Assembly (NCBI GenBank): GCA_000437755.1
Contig: FR900177.1
Span: 37,617 to 63,701, forward strand
Direction: 5' to 3'
Length of the DNA: 26,085 nt
Source of the DNA: Roseburia sp. CAG:303
GTDB lineage: Bacteria; Bacillota; Clostridia; Lachnospirales; Lachnospiraceae
Shown: positions 1-7,067 of the stretch, piece after piece
Position numbering within the stretch: the first letter of the stretch is position 1
How the letters are laid out: each line of letters opens with the position of its first letter
Position numbers and translations under genes: made by a program
Notes under the pieces: model-generated
What the model saw: the letters and a program-made list of their open reading frames with translations, nothing else
Told to the model about the DNA's origin: nothing
The model's database searches: none

Positions 1-358
1 CATCCAGTTCCGTAGTCCGGATCTGCCCGCCGATAAAACTTCCTATCATCTTCCCATTTGCCATAATCGGTGCTGCAAAATCCACCAGTCCCGTGTGACA
101 GTGATAACTCACGAAGCGTTTTTTCTCCAGTGCAAGTTCCCCGCCTTTCTTATCACACTGTTCGCATCTTGCTCTTCCGATCGGGGACTTTTTATTGTAA
201 TTCATACAAAAATCTGTAGACAGCGAATCTTTCGTTACTGCTACGCCATTTAAATCTGCAATCCCGGCAGCAATATGACTCATTGCACAGAATGCATCCT
301 GTATCTGCTGAAGTGCCTCTGGTGCGATTAAATCTGTAATGTAAATATTTTCGACCAT
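1..358 (-). CDS. PocR ligand-binding domain sensor protein, N-terminal part (truncated by window edge)
   Basis: Only the first 119 codons are present; the rest lies beyond the left edge. The visible part is a PocR-type sensory domain, a PAS-related ligand-binding module first described in the propanediol regulator PocR. It shows the expected spaced cysteines (C65 and C68 in RCEQC, C87 in YHCHTG), then the VDFAAPI and GSFIGGQ segments. In this family the cysteines are thought to bind a metal or cofactor. No signal peptide or membrane segment is visible, so the sensor is probably cytosolic. The ATG at 356-358 follows an AGAGGTGG ribosome binding site. It begins 13 bases after the response regulator gene ends, so the two are probably cotranscribed. 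The missing C-terminus could be a histidine kinase, a chemotaxis-type signalling domain or a diguanylate cyclase; the window does not decide. Confidence 0.85.
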   Translation of the reverse strand, partial: MVENIYITDLIAPEALQQIQDAFCAMSHIAAGIADLNGVAVTKDSLSTDFCMNYNKKSPIGRARCEQCDKKGGELALEKKRFVSYHCHTGLVDFAAPIMANGKMIGSFIGGQIRTTELD

Positions 359-371
359 ATACCCACCTCTC

Positions 372-1292
372 TTATCCAATAATCTGGCGAATCGTGCGGA
401 ACAGCTTTTCCGGTTTAATCGGTTTCAGTAAATATCCCTGTGGGTTCATATCCAGAACTTTCTCTATCTTATTCCGGTCATTAATTCCCGTCAGGAACAC
501 AACCGGAATATCCTTTGTCGCATTATTTTCCCGTAATTTCTTTAAAACGGCAGGTCCGTCCTCATCCGGCATTACATAATCTAACAGAATTAAATCCGTC
601 TTTCTTTTTTCCAGAAAATTAAGTGCTATTTTTCCGCTGACGGCAGTTGCCACATTATATTTTTCACGCAGTTCCTCTTTCAGAATACGAAGCATACGCG
701 TATCATCATCAATAATCAGGATATGATTTCCCGGCTTTTCCGGTGTATCTTTTCCGGTCTGTCCACCGATCTGTCCACCTGTCTGTAAATGTCCATCCTG
801 CTTTCCTGATTTTGCAGCCAGATTCAAATCTGACAATTCTTCTTCAAGTAACTTATCCAGATACGCCGGATCTGTCAGTTTTCTTAACTCTTCTTCGTCT
901 TTTTTCTTCTTTTTTTCCTGTTCCTTTTTCTCCAAAAACCTGCTAATTTCCTGTTTCTGTTCCTCCGTCTGAAATGGCTCTGCCAGTGTCAGTGCAACCA
1001 TATCACCTGCCACTTCCAGAAAGTCAAAGCAATCCTCACTTTCCCCATTTAAAATCAGGGGAATCTCTTTTTCTTTTACCAGGCTAAGTCCAGACATTTT
1101 CTCCATAATATCATTCTTTTCATTTTCGCCTGTGCAGTACACAAAAGCATGCGGCTGAAAATATGTAATGTGACTGTCAATATCTTCTTTCCGCATTGAC
1201 GTAGTCTGGCACTCAAATTTCTCTCCTGCCATCTGAAAAAAATTATCAATAATATCCTGTTTTTTTCCTGCTAATAATAATCTGTAACTCAT
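372..1292 (-). CDS. Response regulator with degenerate N-terminal receiver-like region and C-terminal receiver domain
   Basis: A 306-residue two-part signalling protein with no recognisable DNA-binding output domain. The C-terminal receiver (about 189-306) is complete: acidic triplet D195-D197, phosphoacceptor D238 in LILLDYVMP, T268, and K290 in the LLKP motif. The N-terminal 110 residues look like a second receiver-type alpha/beta fold, but the acidic pocket and phosphorylated Asp are missing and the Lys-Pro motif reads AEPF (E105-P106), so this half is probably a pseudo-receiver. A lysine/glutamate-rich helix (about 110-150) and a Gly/Gln linker (171-180) join the halves. ATG start with an AGGGAGGAG ribosome binding site. 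It sits between an uncharacterised gene and a PocR sensor gene with gaps of 13 bases each, so it probably receives phosphate from that sensor or another kinase. Output is likely through protein contacts. Confidence 0.88.
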   Translation of the reverse strand: MSYRLLLAGKKQDIIDNFFQMAGEKFECQTTSMRKEDIDSHITYFQPHAFVYCTGENEKNDIMEKMSGLSLVKEKEIPLILNGESEDCFDFLEVAGDMVALTLAEPFQTEEQKQEISRFLEKKEQEKKKKKDEEELRKLTDPAYLDKLLEEELSDLNLAAKSGKQDGHLQTGGQIGGQTGKDTPEKPGNHILIIDDDTRMLRILKEELREKYNVATAVSGKIALNFLEKRKTDLILLDYVMPDEDGPAVLKKLRENNATKDIPVVFLTGINDRNKIEKVLDMNPQGYLLKPIKPEKLFRTIRQIIG

Positions 1293-1305
1293 CTTTTCTC
1301 CTCCC

Positions 1306-1746
1306 TTATCTTATCCTCAGATTGATCCCGTATTCTATGCCCGCATCCACGATCTCATCATAAATATCCAAAACAGCATTTACATAAAACCTGACATCCG
1401 GTTTCTTAAATACAGCCGGGCTTTCATCCAACTCTGTTTCGTGTCGTGATAGCTGCAGACCGGTAATTTTCTTTTCTCCAAAGCAAAAAGTATCAATCGA
1501 TCCATCCATGACTCTTGTATCAAGAAGTTCCGGTATTTCCTCCAGTTCCTGCTTATGAGAATCCAATATCTGCATAATTCTTTCTGCCAGCTGCAGATTT
1601 TTTAAATTCGTTTCCTTCTTCATCCGGGTAAACACTCCGCATCCTGCTACCGAACCATCCGCATAAACGGTAACGGAACGTCCCCTTGCCGTAAAGGGTC
1701 CTACGAAGGAAGGTCTGCTCTCATATGAAAACAATATCTCACTCAT
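1306..1746 (-). CDS. Uncharacterised protein, first gene of the PocR/response regulator operon
   Basis: A 146-residue protein that I do not recognise. No membrane segment, signal peptide or catalytic motif is evident. It is a mixed alpha/beta sequence with a short Gly-rich turn (DGSVAGCGVF) near residue 40, two cysteines in the N-terminal half, and an acidic central helix. The open frame extends upstream to 1836, but I place the start at the ATG 1744-1746: it has an AAAGGAG site 9 bases upstream, and a good promoter (1780-1808) overlaps the longer frame, so the extension would be untranscribed. The response regulator gene follows after 13 bases and the PocR sensor after that. Co-occurrence suggests a role in the same signalling pathway, perhaps as an input or accessory protein; this is inference from position only. 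Confidence 0.75.
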   Translation of the reverse strand: MSEILFSYESRPSFVGPFTARGRSVTVYADGSVAGCGVFTRMKKETNLKNLQLAERIMQILDSHKQELEEIPELLDTRVMDGSIDTFCFGEKKITGLQLSRHETELDESPAVFKKPDVRFYVNAVLDIYDEIVDAGIEYGINLRIR

Positions 1747-1779
1747 ACTTACTTTCTCCTTTGGTATTACTATGATATT

Positions 1780-1808
1780 ATTATACATTCCAGTCCGGAT
1801 TATTGCAA
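1780..1808 (-). promoter_or_regulatory. Sigma-70/sigma-A promoter of the 1746-to-1 operon
   Basis: On the minus strand TTGCAA (1803-1808) is followed after 17 bases by a perfect TATAAT (1780-1785). Transcription would start near 1773, leaving a leader of about 27 bases before the ATG at 1746. It is divergent from the marR promoter at 1904-1932. Confidence 0.75.
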
Positions 1809-1903
1809 TGTATACTATTTTATAATTTATATCCACTTCTTAGGCTAGAAAACATCTGAACAACGACTACAAAAAACTATATAGCACTATAAGAAAAATG
1901 CCC

Positions 1904-1932
1904 TTGACAATAATCCGATTTCGGATTAAAAT
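1904..1932 (+). promoter_or_regulatory. Sigma-A promoter of the marR-MATE operon
   Basis: A perfect -35 TTGACA (1904-1909), a 17-base spacer and a -10 TAAAAT (1927-1932). The expected start is near 1939, about 40 bases before the marR ATG. The spacer is almost filled by a palindrome (1911-1928), so the strong promoter should be shut when the operator is occupied. Confidence 0.85.
1911..1928. promoter_or_regulatory. Operator 1: perfect palindrome, probable MarR binding site
   Basis: TAATCCGA-TT-TCGGATTA, two perfect 8-base arms around a 2-base centre, lying between the -35 and -10 boxes and overlapping the -10. MarR-family dimers bind palindromes of this size, usually in their own promoter. 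That the adjacent MarR protein is the binder is inferred from position. Confidence 0.8.
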
Positions 1933-1937
1933 ACATT

Positions 1938-1955
1938 TTGTCCGATTTCGGATTA
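1938..1955. promoter_or_regulatory. Operator 2: second copy of the palindrome at the transcription start
   Basis: The core TCCGATTTCGGATTA (1941-1955) repeats operator 1 exactly over 15 bases. The outer left arm is diverged (TTG in place of TAA), leaving a 12-base perfect palindrome. Centre-to-centre distance to operator 1 is 27 bases. It covers the predicted start site, so two dimers would block both polymerase binding and clearance. Confidence 0.75.
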
Positions 1956-1978
1956 TTTTTTTTAATGTGAGGTGTTTT

Positions 1979-2440
1979 ATGAATTTTGAAATGAAATCTA
2001 ATATTGTCACTTACAACCAGCTGGTAAAGGAGCTGGATGACATCTACAAATTATATTCCAAAAAGAGTGGGCTGTCAGATACCGTGTTCTGGATTTTGTA
2101 TTTTATTTATGAACGGAAAGAACCCTACACCCAGACAGAAATCTGCGATGCATGGTATTACAGCCGTCAGACTGTCAATTCCGCACTGAAGAATCTGGAA
2201 GAAAAGAATCTTGTGAAACTCATTCCGGGTAAAACCAACCGGAAGAATAAAGAAATTTTTCTGACCAAAGAAGGACTTCTTCTCGCAAGAAAAGTAATTG
2301 TTCCTCTGATGGAAGCCGAAACAAAAGCACTGGATGCACTTGAAGAAAAGGAAATGCATCTATTTTTCTCCCTGATGAAAAAACATACCGATATTTTTAA
2401 AGAAGAAATAAACCATATTTTAAAGGAGGAAGAAGAATGA
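1979..2440 (+). CDS. MarR family transcriptional regulator
   Basis: A 153-residue winged-helix repressor of the MarR family, which binds palindromic DNA as a dimer and is released by small ligands such as antibiotics or phenolics. The core is clear: the DNA-recognition region (about 57-90) with YTQTEICDAWYYSRQTVN, the wing with NRKNKEIFLTKEG, and flanking dimerisation helices. The open frame runs back to 1898, but the start is placed at ATG 1979-1981. A GAGGTG ribosome binding site lies just upstream, while the longer frame would begin upstream of the promoter's -10 box. Its stop overlaps the start of the MATE gene by four bases (ATGA), so the two are translationally coupled. Two palindromes in the promoter suggest autorepression with co-control of the pump. 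Confidence 0.92.
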   Translation: MNFEMKSNIVTYNQLVKELDDIYKLYSKKSGLSDTVFWILYFIYERKEPYTQTEICDAWYYSRQTVNSALKNLEEKNLVKLIPGKTNRKNKEIFLTKEGLLLARKVIVPLMEAETKALDALEEKEMHLFFSLMKKHTDIFKEEINHILKEEEE

Positions 2441-3783
2441 AAATTCAGTTATCCGACCATTTTACCTACCGCCGTCTGCTCCATTTTGTATTTCCATCCA
2501 TTCTGATGATTTTATGCACTTCGGTCTACTCTATCGTGGATGGATTTTTTGTTTCCAATTTTGCCGGAAAAACACCTTTCGCCGCGTTGAATCTGATCAT
2601 GCCGGTTCTTATGGGTGTAGGCTGTATCGGATTTATGCTCGGTACGGGTGGAAGTGCCGTTATCGCAAGAACACTCGGCGAAGGAAAACCAAAACTTGCA
2701 AACGAATATTTTACCATGCTTGTTTTCGCCGCATTCCTTGGCGGCTTTATCATATCCGTACTGGGATTTATTTTTACCCCGCAGATTGCCTCCCTGCTCG
2801 GAGCGACCGGCGAGCTGAAACGATACTGTGTGATTTATGCCAGAATCCTGTTCTGCTCCGCACCTGCTTTTGTTTTACAATATGTATTTCAGAGCTTTTT
2901 CGTGGCTGCCCAGAAACCGGAACTGAGCCTGCGCATCAATATTTCTGCCGGCATTGCAAATATTATTTTGGATTATCTGCTGATTGTCGTCTTTGACCTC
3001 GGTCTGGCCGGTGCCGCCATTGCAACTGCTGTCGGGGAATATATCGGTGGACTTACTCCGGTATTCTATTTTTGCAGAAAAAATAACAGCCTTTTGCAGT
3101 TTACCAAATTAAAATTTCATGGAAAAATACTGCTTCAGGCATGTGCAAACGGATGCTCGGAAATGGTCACAAACCTTTCCACTTCCCTGGTAAATATTTT
3201 ATACAATTTCCAGCTCATGAATATTGCAGGGGAAAACGGTGTGGCCGCATACGGCATCGTTATGTATATCAATATTGTATTTATGGCGATTTATCTTGGC
3301 TATTCCATCGGAAGCGCCCCGATTGTCAGCTACCATTACGGTGCCGGCAACCATCCGGAATTAAAAAATATGCTTAACAAAAGTCTGCGGCTCATCAGCA
3401 TTACCGGGGTTTCCCTGCTTGTACTTTCCGAATTGCTGTCCAGACCACTGGTACTGATTTTTGCGAATTACGATGCAGATCTGCTTGCCATGACCGTACA
3501 CGGGTTCCGCTTATATGCGATTGCATTCCTGATTATGGGCTTCAATGTATGGGGTTCTTCCTTCTTTACTGCCCTGAACAATGGAATTGTATCTGCCTGC
3601 ATTTCCTTCCTGCGTACTTTGGTCTTTCAGGCAGCCGCAATCCTCATTCTGCCCGTCCTGTTTGGCATCAATGGAATCTGGCTTTCCATTGTAGCGGCAG
3701 AAAGCCTTGCAGTGCTTGTTACCTTTGCTTTTCTGGTAAAGAACAGGGGACGATACCATTACGGCAGAACAAAATCCTGTTAA
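2437..3783 (+). CDS. MATE family multidrug efflux transporter
   Basis: A 448-residue integral membrane protein with about 12 hydrophobic segments and the two-halved layout of MATE transporters, which export cationic drugs or metabolites using a Na+ or H+ gradient. The N-terminal half carries the typical opening (PSILMILCTSVYSIVDGFFV, then GTGGSAVIARTLGEG around 68-82); the second half has the matching YSIGSAPIVSYHYGAG segment. Length is normal for the MepA/NorM/DinF group. The ATG at 2437 overlaps the marR stop, with an AAAGGAGG site inside marR. An operon with a MarR regulator resembles mepR-mepA. The substrate cannot be told from sequence. A bidirectional terminator follows 6 bases after the stop. 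Confidence 0.93.
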   Translation: MKIQLSDHFTYRRLLHFVFPSILMILCTSVYSIVDGFFVSNFAGKTPFAALNLIMPVLMGVGCIGFMLGTGGSAVIARTLGEGKPKLANEYFTMLVFAAFLGGFIISVLGFIFTPQIASLLGATGELKRYCVIYARILFCSAPAFVLQYVFQSFFVAAQKPELSLRINISAGIANIILDYLLIVVFDLGLAGAAIATAVGEYIGGLTPVFYFCRKNNSLLQFTKLKFHGKILLQACANGCSEMVTNLSTSLVNILYNFQLMNIAGENGVAAYGIVMYINIVFMAIYLGYSIGSAPIVSYHYGAGNHPELKNMLNKSLRLISITGVSLLVLSELLSRPLVLIFANYDADLLAMTVHGFRLYAIAFLIMGFNVWGSSFFTALNNGIVSACISFLRTLVFQAAAILILPVLFGINGIWLSIVAAESLAVLVTFAFLVKNRGRYHYGRTKSC

Positions 3784-3789
3784 AAAAAC

Positions 3790-3827
3790 AACCCCGACAG
3801 CATTTCTGAAAGAATGCCGTTGGGGTT
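3790..3827. terminator. Bidirectional intrinsic terminator between the MATE gene and the ATPase/nuclease-like pair
   Basis: Arms AACCCCGACAGCATT (3790-3804) and AATGCCGTTGGGGTT (3813-3827) pair over 15 positions with two wobble positions, around an 8-base loop. On the minus strand the hairpin is followed by a run of seven T (complement of 3782-3788). On the plus strand a looser T-rich tract follows. It sits between two convergent genes and should stop both. Confidence 0.85.
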
Positions 3828-3833
3828 CTATTC

Positions 3834-4577
3834 TTATTTGTTGTTCATTTCTATGGGAATTGATATTTCAAAATCAGATTCATTGTTCTTTTCTAATAAA
3901 AAAACCTGAAGTTTATATTCTTTTCCTCCAACTTCAACTATTTTTTCTGCAAAGTTTCTTAAACTCTGCACCTGTGTTTTATACGGATTTAGATTTCTTT
4001 GAAATTTTAACCAAATCAAATCCGGCATATTAGATGGCTTTTCTATATGATTATATTTTAGTTTTTCCAGAAAATCCGCTACTGCCAAGAATTTATTTGC
4101 TTCAAAACTTCTGGTTGCAATGCCAAACTTCACATCCTCTTCATATCCATCTGCCTGATAATATATTAAAAAACTTGTTTTATGCAGATTTTCATCATTT
4201 AACTGTTCAATAAAATCACGAACTTCCTTGATTGCCGTTATCATTGCACCGTCTTTAAACAAATCGTCACTAAAAGCGGAAATATCTCTTTTTACATCCA
4301 AAATAAAAGATTGGATTCTCTTTTGCTGTTCATCCACCATACAAATCAATACATCCGTTGTCTTCCAGCCATTTTTAGCTATTGCACCAGAACTTCTGTA
4401 CTCATATCCAAAAATTCCATATTGACCATCTTTCAATGAACAATACAAATTTACAATATCTCTGTCTTGTTCATGCTCTTCAATCACTGGAACTATCATA
4501 TCCCTATCTATCTTGTACAATATATTCTTTTCAAATTTTGTGTCTTCTTTTACTTTTCTCAGATTTATTTCTCTCAT
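3834..4577 (-). CDS. Uncharacterised protein with PD-(D/E)xK-like motif, partner of the upstream ATPase
   Basis: A 247-residue protein that I cannot place in a named family. The best clue is the middle: TTDVLI with D75, then a strand ending FILDVKRDIS with D94 and K96. The spacing D-(18)-DxK and the flanking hydrophobic strands resemble the core of PD-(D/E)xK nucleases (Mrr, restriction enzymes, NERD). Possible further acidic ligands, E33/E34 and E59, lie upstream. No membrane segment is present. The start ATG overlaps the ATPase stop by four bases (ATGA), so the two should be made in fixed ratio. Base composition is clearly more AT-rich than the genes on both sides, suggesting transfer. ATPase-plus-nuclease pairs are a common layout of antiphage systems (for example Gabija, Septu, AbiL-like). 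A defence role and nuclease activity are inferences; the motif could be accidental. Confidence 0.6.
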   Translation of the reverse strand: MREINLRKVKEDTKFEKNILYKIDRDMIVPVIEEHEQDRDIVNLYCSLKDGQYGIFGYEYRSSGAIAKNGWKTTDVLICMVDEQQKRIQSFILDVKRDISAFSDDLFKDGAMITAIKEVRDFIEQLNDENLHKTSFLIYYQADGYEEDVKFGIATRSFEANKFLAVADFLEKLKYNHIEKPSNMPDLIWLKFQRNLNPYKTQVQSLRNFAEKIVEVGGKEYKLQVFLLEKNNESDFEISIPIEMNNK

Positions 4578-5968
4578 CCCTGTATTTCTCCCAATTTCAC
4601 AGCTTCATCATATAAACTCATTGCAGATTTTGCAAATAAATCAAACTGATATCCACTCTCCTTATCAGGAATAATTTCATTCACAACACTCTTTCCGTTT
4701 TTCTGAGTAATAAACTCATACACCCTAAAAGTATTCGTGGTTAATAAATCCTCATTTTCCAAACCAAATTTTTTAATAATTTCCTCATTATGTTTCTTTT
4801 CATAATAGGCAGATAAAATATATAGATTATTTATTTTAGAAACAAGGGTGTCACTATGTGTACTTATCATCAATTTAACACCTTTATTGCTTAACCGATT
4901 TAAAAAACGAACCAGTTCTAACTGTTTCTGAGGATGAAGACTTGCCTCTGCCTCATCAATAATAAGCCTGTTATAATGTTTGTCTGATGTCAATGCCATC
5001 ACGATAGGAGTAACTTCATTTATCATTGCAGAAGCAAGATAAATTGGCACTTGGGTATCTGTGTTGTTTGACTGATAAGAAATCATTCCCTGCTTGTTAA
5101 TGTTTATATGTCCCTCAATAATATGCTGTTCAAAAAAATCTAATTCTTTTTTGTAAGCTTCCTTCACTTTTTCATCTTCTACATATGTCTGAAGTAATTT
5201 TAAGAAATCATAAATCGGCTGTGTTAATCCACCATACATCTGTTTATTTTCAACCAGTTTATTATCTTCCATCTGAAATACTATCGCATCATCTGTTTTA
5301 TTTGCAAAAAAATCACGATATAACAACATCAGTCCGGTTCTTGACGCAGGCAGAAACATACTTTCTGATTCAAGTATTCTTATCAGCATATTTTTAAGAA
5401 TATCCACTTCCCTGCCAGCTATTGCCATTGATAACTGCAACGGAACCGCAATACTGTTATCTTTTTTCTTTTCCGACAAAATACTTACCTTCCAGGTATT
5501 TTTATCTTTTGGCCATACTTCCTCGAGATGTGGTATTTCTTTACTAAACTTTTCCTTTATCTCTTTATCTGTATGTTCTCCCTGGTCAATCACACTGATT
5601 TCATAAAAACTATCCGCCTGCAGCTGTATATCAATATATAGTCTTTCAATCGGAATATTTCTGCCAAAAATAGATTTTATAATATCTTCTTTCTTTTTTT
5701 CCAGCTTTTTATTTATATAACTAATTAACTTTTCTATATTTTTTTCATCTATCGTATATTTACTATATTTGGTATATCTTTCTTTTTGCAAAATTTCAAC
5801 GATATCATCATCAATCAGTCTGAAAATCTGCCTTTCCAGTCCCTGTACAAGCTGCATCAGAAATGTTTTTCCGCTATTATTGGGTCCGACCAGTAAGGTA
5901 TAACTATTTGTACAAACCTTCGCCTTTTCAATCTTTGCAAAATTTTCTACCCCGACAAAAAAATACAT
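4574..5968 (-). CDS. AAA/OLD-type ATPase (SMC-like head, AAA_21-type), putative defence ATPase
   Basis: A 464-residue ATPase of the ABC/SMC-like class seen in OLD nucleases and many antiphage operons. Walker A is GPNNSGKT (28-35) in a strand-loop typical of RecF/OLD proteins. Walker B is LIIDEAEASLHP (335-346) with catalytic E339, followed by an H-loop ISTHSD (368-373). The usual signature LSGG is not present; the corresponding place reads LASAMINEV (311-319). A helical insertion (about 60-280) with LPASRTGL at 206-213 separates the two halves. There is no C-terminal TOPRIM domain, so a nuclease function would have to come from the overlapping partner gene. ATG start with a GAGGTGATT ribosome binding site. 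A+T content is high: 4801-4860 has 16 G+C of 60 and 5701-5760 has 11. ATP binding is confident; the antiphage role is inferred. Confidence 0.82.
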   Translation of the reverse strand: MYFFVGVENFAKIEKAKVCTNSYTLLVGPNNSGKTFLMQLVQGLERQIFRLIDDDIVEILQKERYTKYSKYTIDEKNIEKLISYINKKLEKKKEDIIKSIFGRNIPIERLYIDIQLQADSFYEISVIDQGEHTDKEIKEKFSKEIPHLEEVWPKDKNTWKVSILSEKKKDNSIAVPLQLSMAIAGREVDILKNMLIRILESESMFLPASRTGLMLLYRDFFANKTDDAIVFQMEDNKLVENKQMYGGLTQPIYDFLKLLQTYVEDEKVKEAYKKELDFFEQHIIEGHININKQGMISYQSNNTDTQVPIYLASAMINEVTPIVMALTSDKHYNRLIIDEAEASLHPQKQLELVRFLNRLSNKGVKLMISTHSDTLVSKINNLYILSAYYEKKHNEEIIKKFGLENEDLLTTNTFRVYEFITQKNGKSVVNEIIPDKESGYQFDLFAKSAMSLYDEAVKLGEIQG

Positions 5969-6025
5969 CTAATCACCTCATTTATTTAACCATTTCTTAA
6001 TTCCAAATATTATTGCTTCTTATAC

Positions 6026-6054
6026 AGTCTACCAAATATCCAAATACTTTTCAA
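6026..6054 (-). promoter_or_regulatory. Possible weak promoter of the ATPase/partner pair
   Basis: On the minus strand TTGAAA (6049-6054), 17 bases, then TAGACT (6026-6031), which matches the -10 consensus at four of six positions. It lies between the DUF4340 gene and the ATPase start, where no terminator was found, so read-through from the ABC cassette is the alternative. Confidence 0.35.
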
Positions 6055-6061
6055 TGTAAAT

Positions 6062-7057
6062 TTAATTTCCCTCGCCAAAAATACTGTTTACCAGACTTTC
6101 CTCAACAAGCTGCACCTGCATGGAATCATCCACTGTCATGTAGACATTACCTGCGCCATCACTGCTGCCAAAGTGCAGGGTATAGCTTTTGTCCTCGTCC
6201 GTATCTGCATCGACATAGTTTACCGTAATCATCCGGTCAGCAATTCCATAGGTTTCCGACAATTTTTCTGCGGAGCCGGCATTATAATCTGCAGCATTGC
6301 TTGCAGATATTTTCAGAATCTCATCGGTCAGCTCTGCAAATTCTGTGCTGTCGCATCGCACTTTATCCGTACCGTCCCATGCATACCATACAACCTGTGA
6401 CGCTGAAGTTTCTTCCTGCGTTGTTTCTTCCTGTACTTCTTCAATCTGGTAAGTATACTCTGTGGTTTTTCCGCTGTCTGAAATCGTAATTCCACTTACA
6501 TAATCCGCATCTACGGATGGTATCTCATCCAGTACCAGCAGATCATATAACCCATATTCAAAATCTGTCATGGTTTCACTGTCCACCATGTATACACAGC
6601 CATCATCATTTTTCATGGCATAATAGCCTTTGGCTGCCGTGTTATAGTTTCCAAATGACAGCTGGTACTGCTGTCCGTCCCCATCGGAAAATGTAACGGC
6701 AAGTGCCGGTGTCTCCAGTCCAAAGCTTTGCAAATCCACATCTTTTTCTTCTATTTTCTGAAGAACTTCAGCCCCAGAAAGGGCTTCTGACATGGTTTCC
6801 GCCATGGTCTGATTCAGTGAAAATGCCGCATCTTCTTTATACTGCCAGTCGTTACCATCTTTCTCCAGTGCAATTTCTTCCTCCTGCCAGTTATAAGTAA
6901 TCTGCGTAATATCATCTGCGGATACTGCAAAGAGTTTTTCCGACTTCTCCTCTTCCTGTGACGTATCCTTCTGCATGGCTACGGATATTCCGTAGCCCGC
7001 AAAACACAGAACACATACACCGGAAAGTACAAGCATATTTCTCATTCTTTTATTCAT
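6062..7057 (-). CDS. DUF4340 domain-containing protein, last gene of the ABC cassette
   Basis: A 331-residue protein with a single N-terminal membrane segment (about 8-27) and an acidic extracytoplasmic part, consistent with the DUF4340 family. The family has an N-terminal anchor followed by beta-rich repeats; here two similar units are visible, each with a segment of the type 'sytLhFG' (QYQLSFGNYN near 131-140 and YTLHFGSSDG in the C-terminal third). Function is unknown. DUF4340 genes commonly sit next to a GldG-like protein and an ABC permease/ATPase, as here, so it is presumably an outer-face accessory of that ABC system. ATG start with an AGGTGA site, 10 bases after the GldG-like stop. 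A Thr/Glu-rich low-complexity stretch (about 208-222) looks like a linker. No terminator was seen downstream. Confidence 0.85.
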   Translation of the reverse strand: MNKRMRNMLVLSGVCVLCFAGYGISVAMQKDTSQEEEKSEKLFAVSADDITQITYNWQEEEIALEKDGNDWQYKEDAAFSLNQTMAETMSEALSGAEVLQKIEEKDVDLQSFGLETPALAVTFSDGDGQQYQLSFGNYNTAAKGYYAMKNDDGCVYMVDSETMTDFEYGLYDLLVLDEIPSVDADYVSGITISDSGKTTEYTYQIEEVQEETTQEETSASQVVWYAWDGTDKVRCDSTEFAELTDEILKISASNAADYNAGSAEKLSETYGIADRMITVNYVDADTDEDKSYTLHFGSSDGAGNVYMTVDDSMQVQLVEESLVNSIFGEGN

Positions 7058-7067
7058 ATTTCACCTG

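Noticed and set aside
750..790. Tandem-like repeats (CTGTCCACC units) in the response regulator gene
   Set aside because: They encode the Gly/Gln interdomain linker; a low-complexity coding feature, not a separate repeat element.
1880..1891. Palindrome TATAG-CA-CTATA upstream of the marR promoter
   Set aside because: Arms are only 5 bases in AT-rich DNA and no partner copy exists; chance is likely.
1898..1978. Upstream extension of the marR frame by 27 codons
   Set aside because: It begins before the promoter's -35 box, so it would not be transcribed; ATG 1979 has its own ribosome binding site.
2514..2996. 160-codon open frame inside the MATE gene, same strand
   Set aside because: It is an out-of-frame shadow of a convincing membrane protein, rich in Cys, Arg and Tyr with no recognisable domain.
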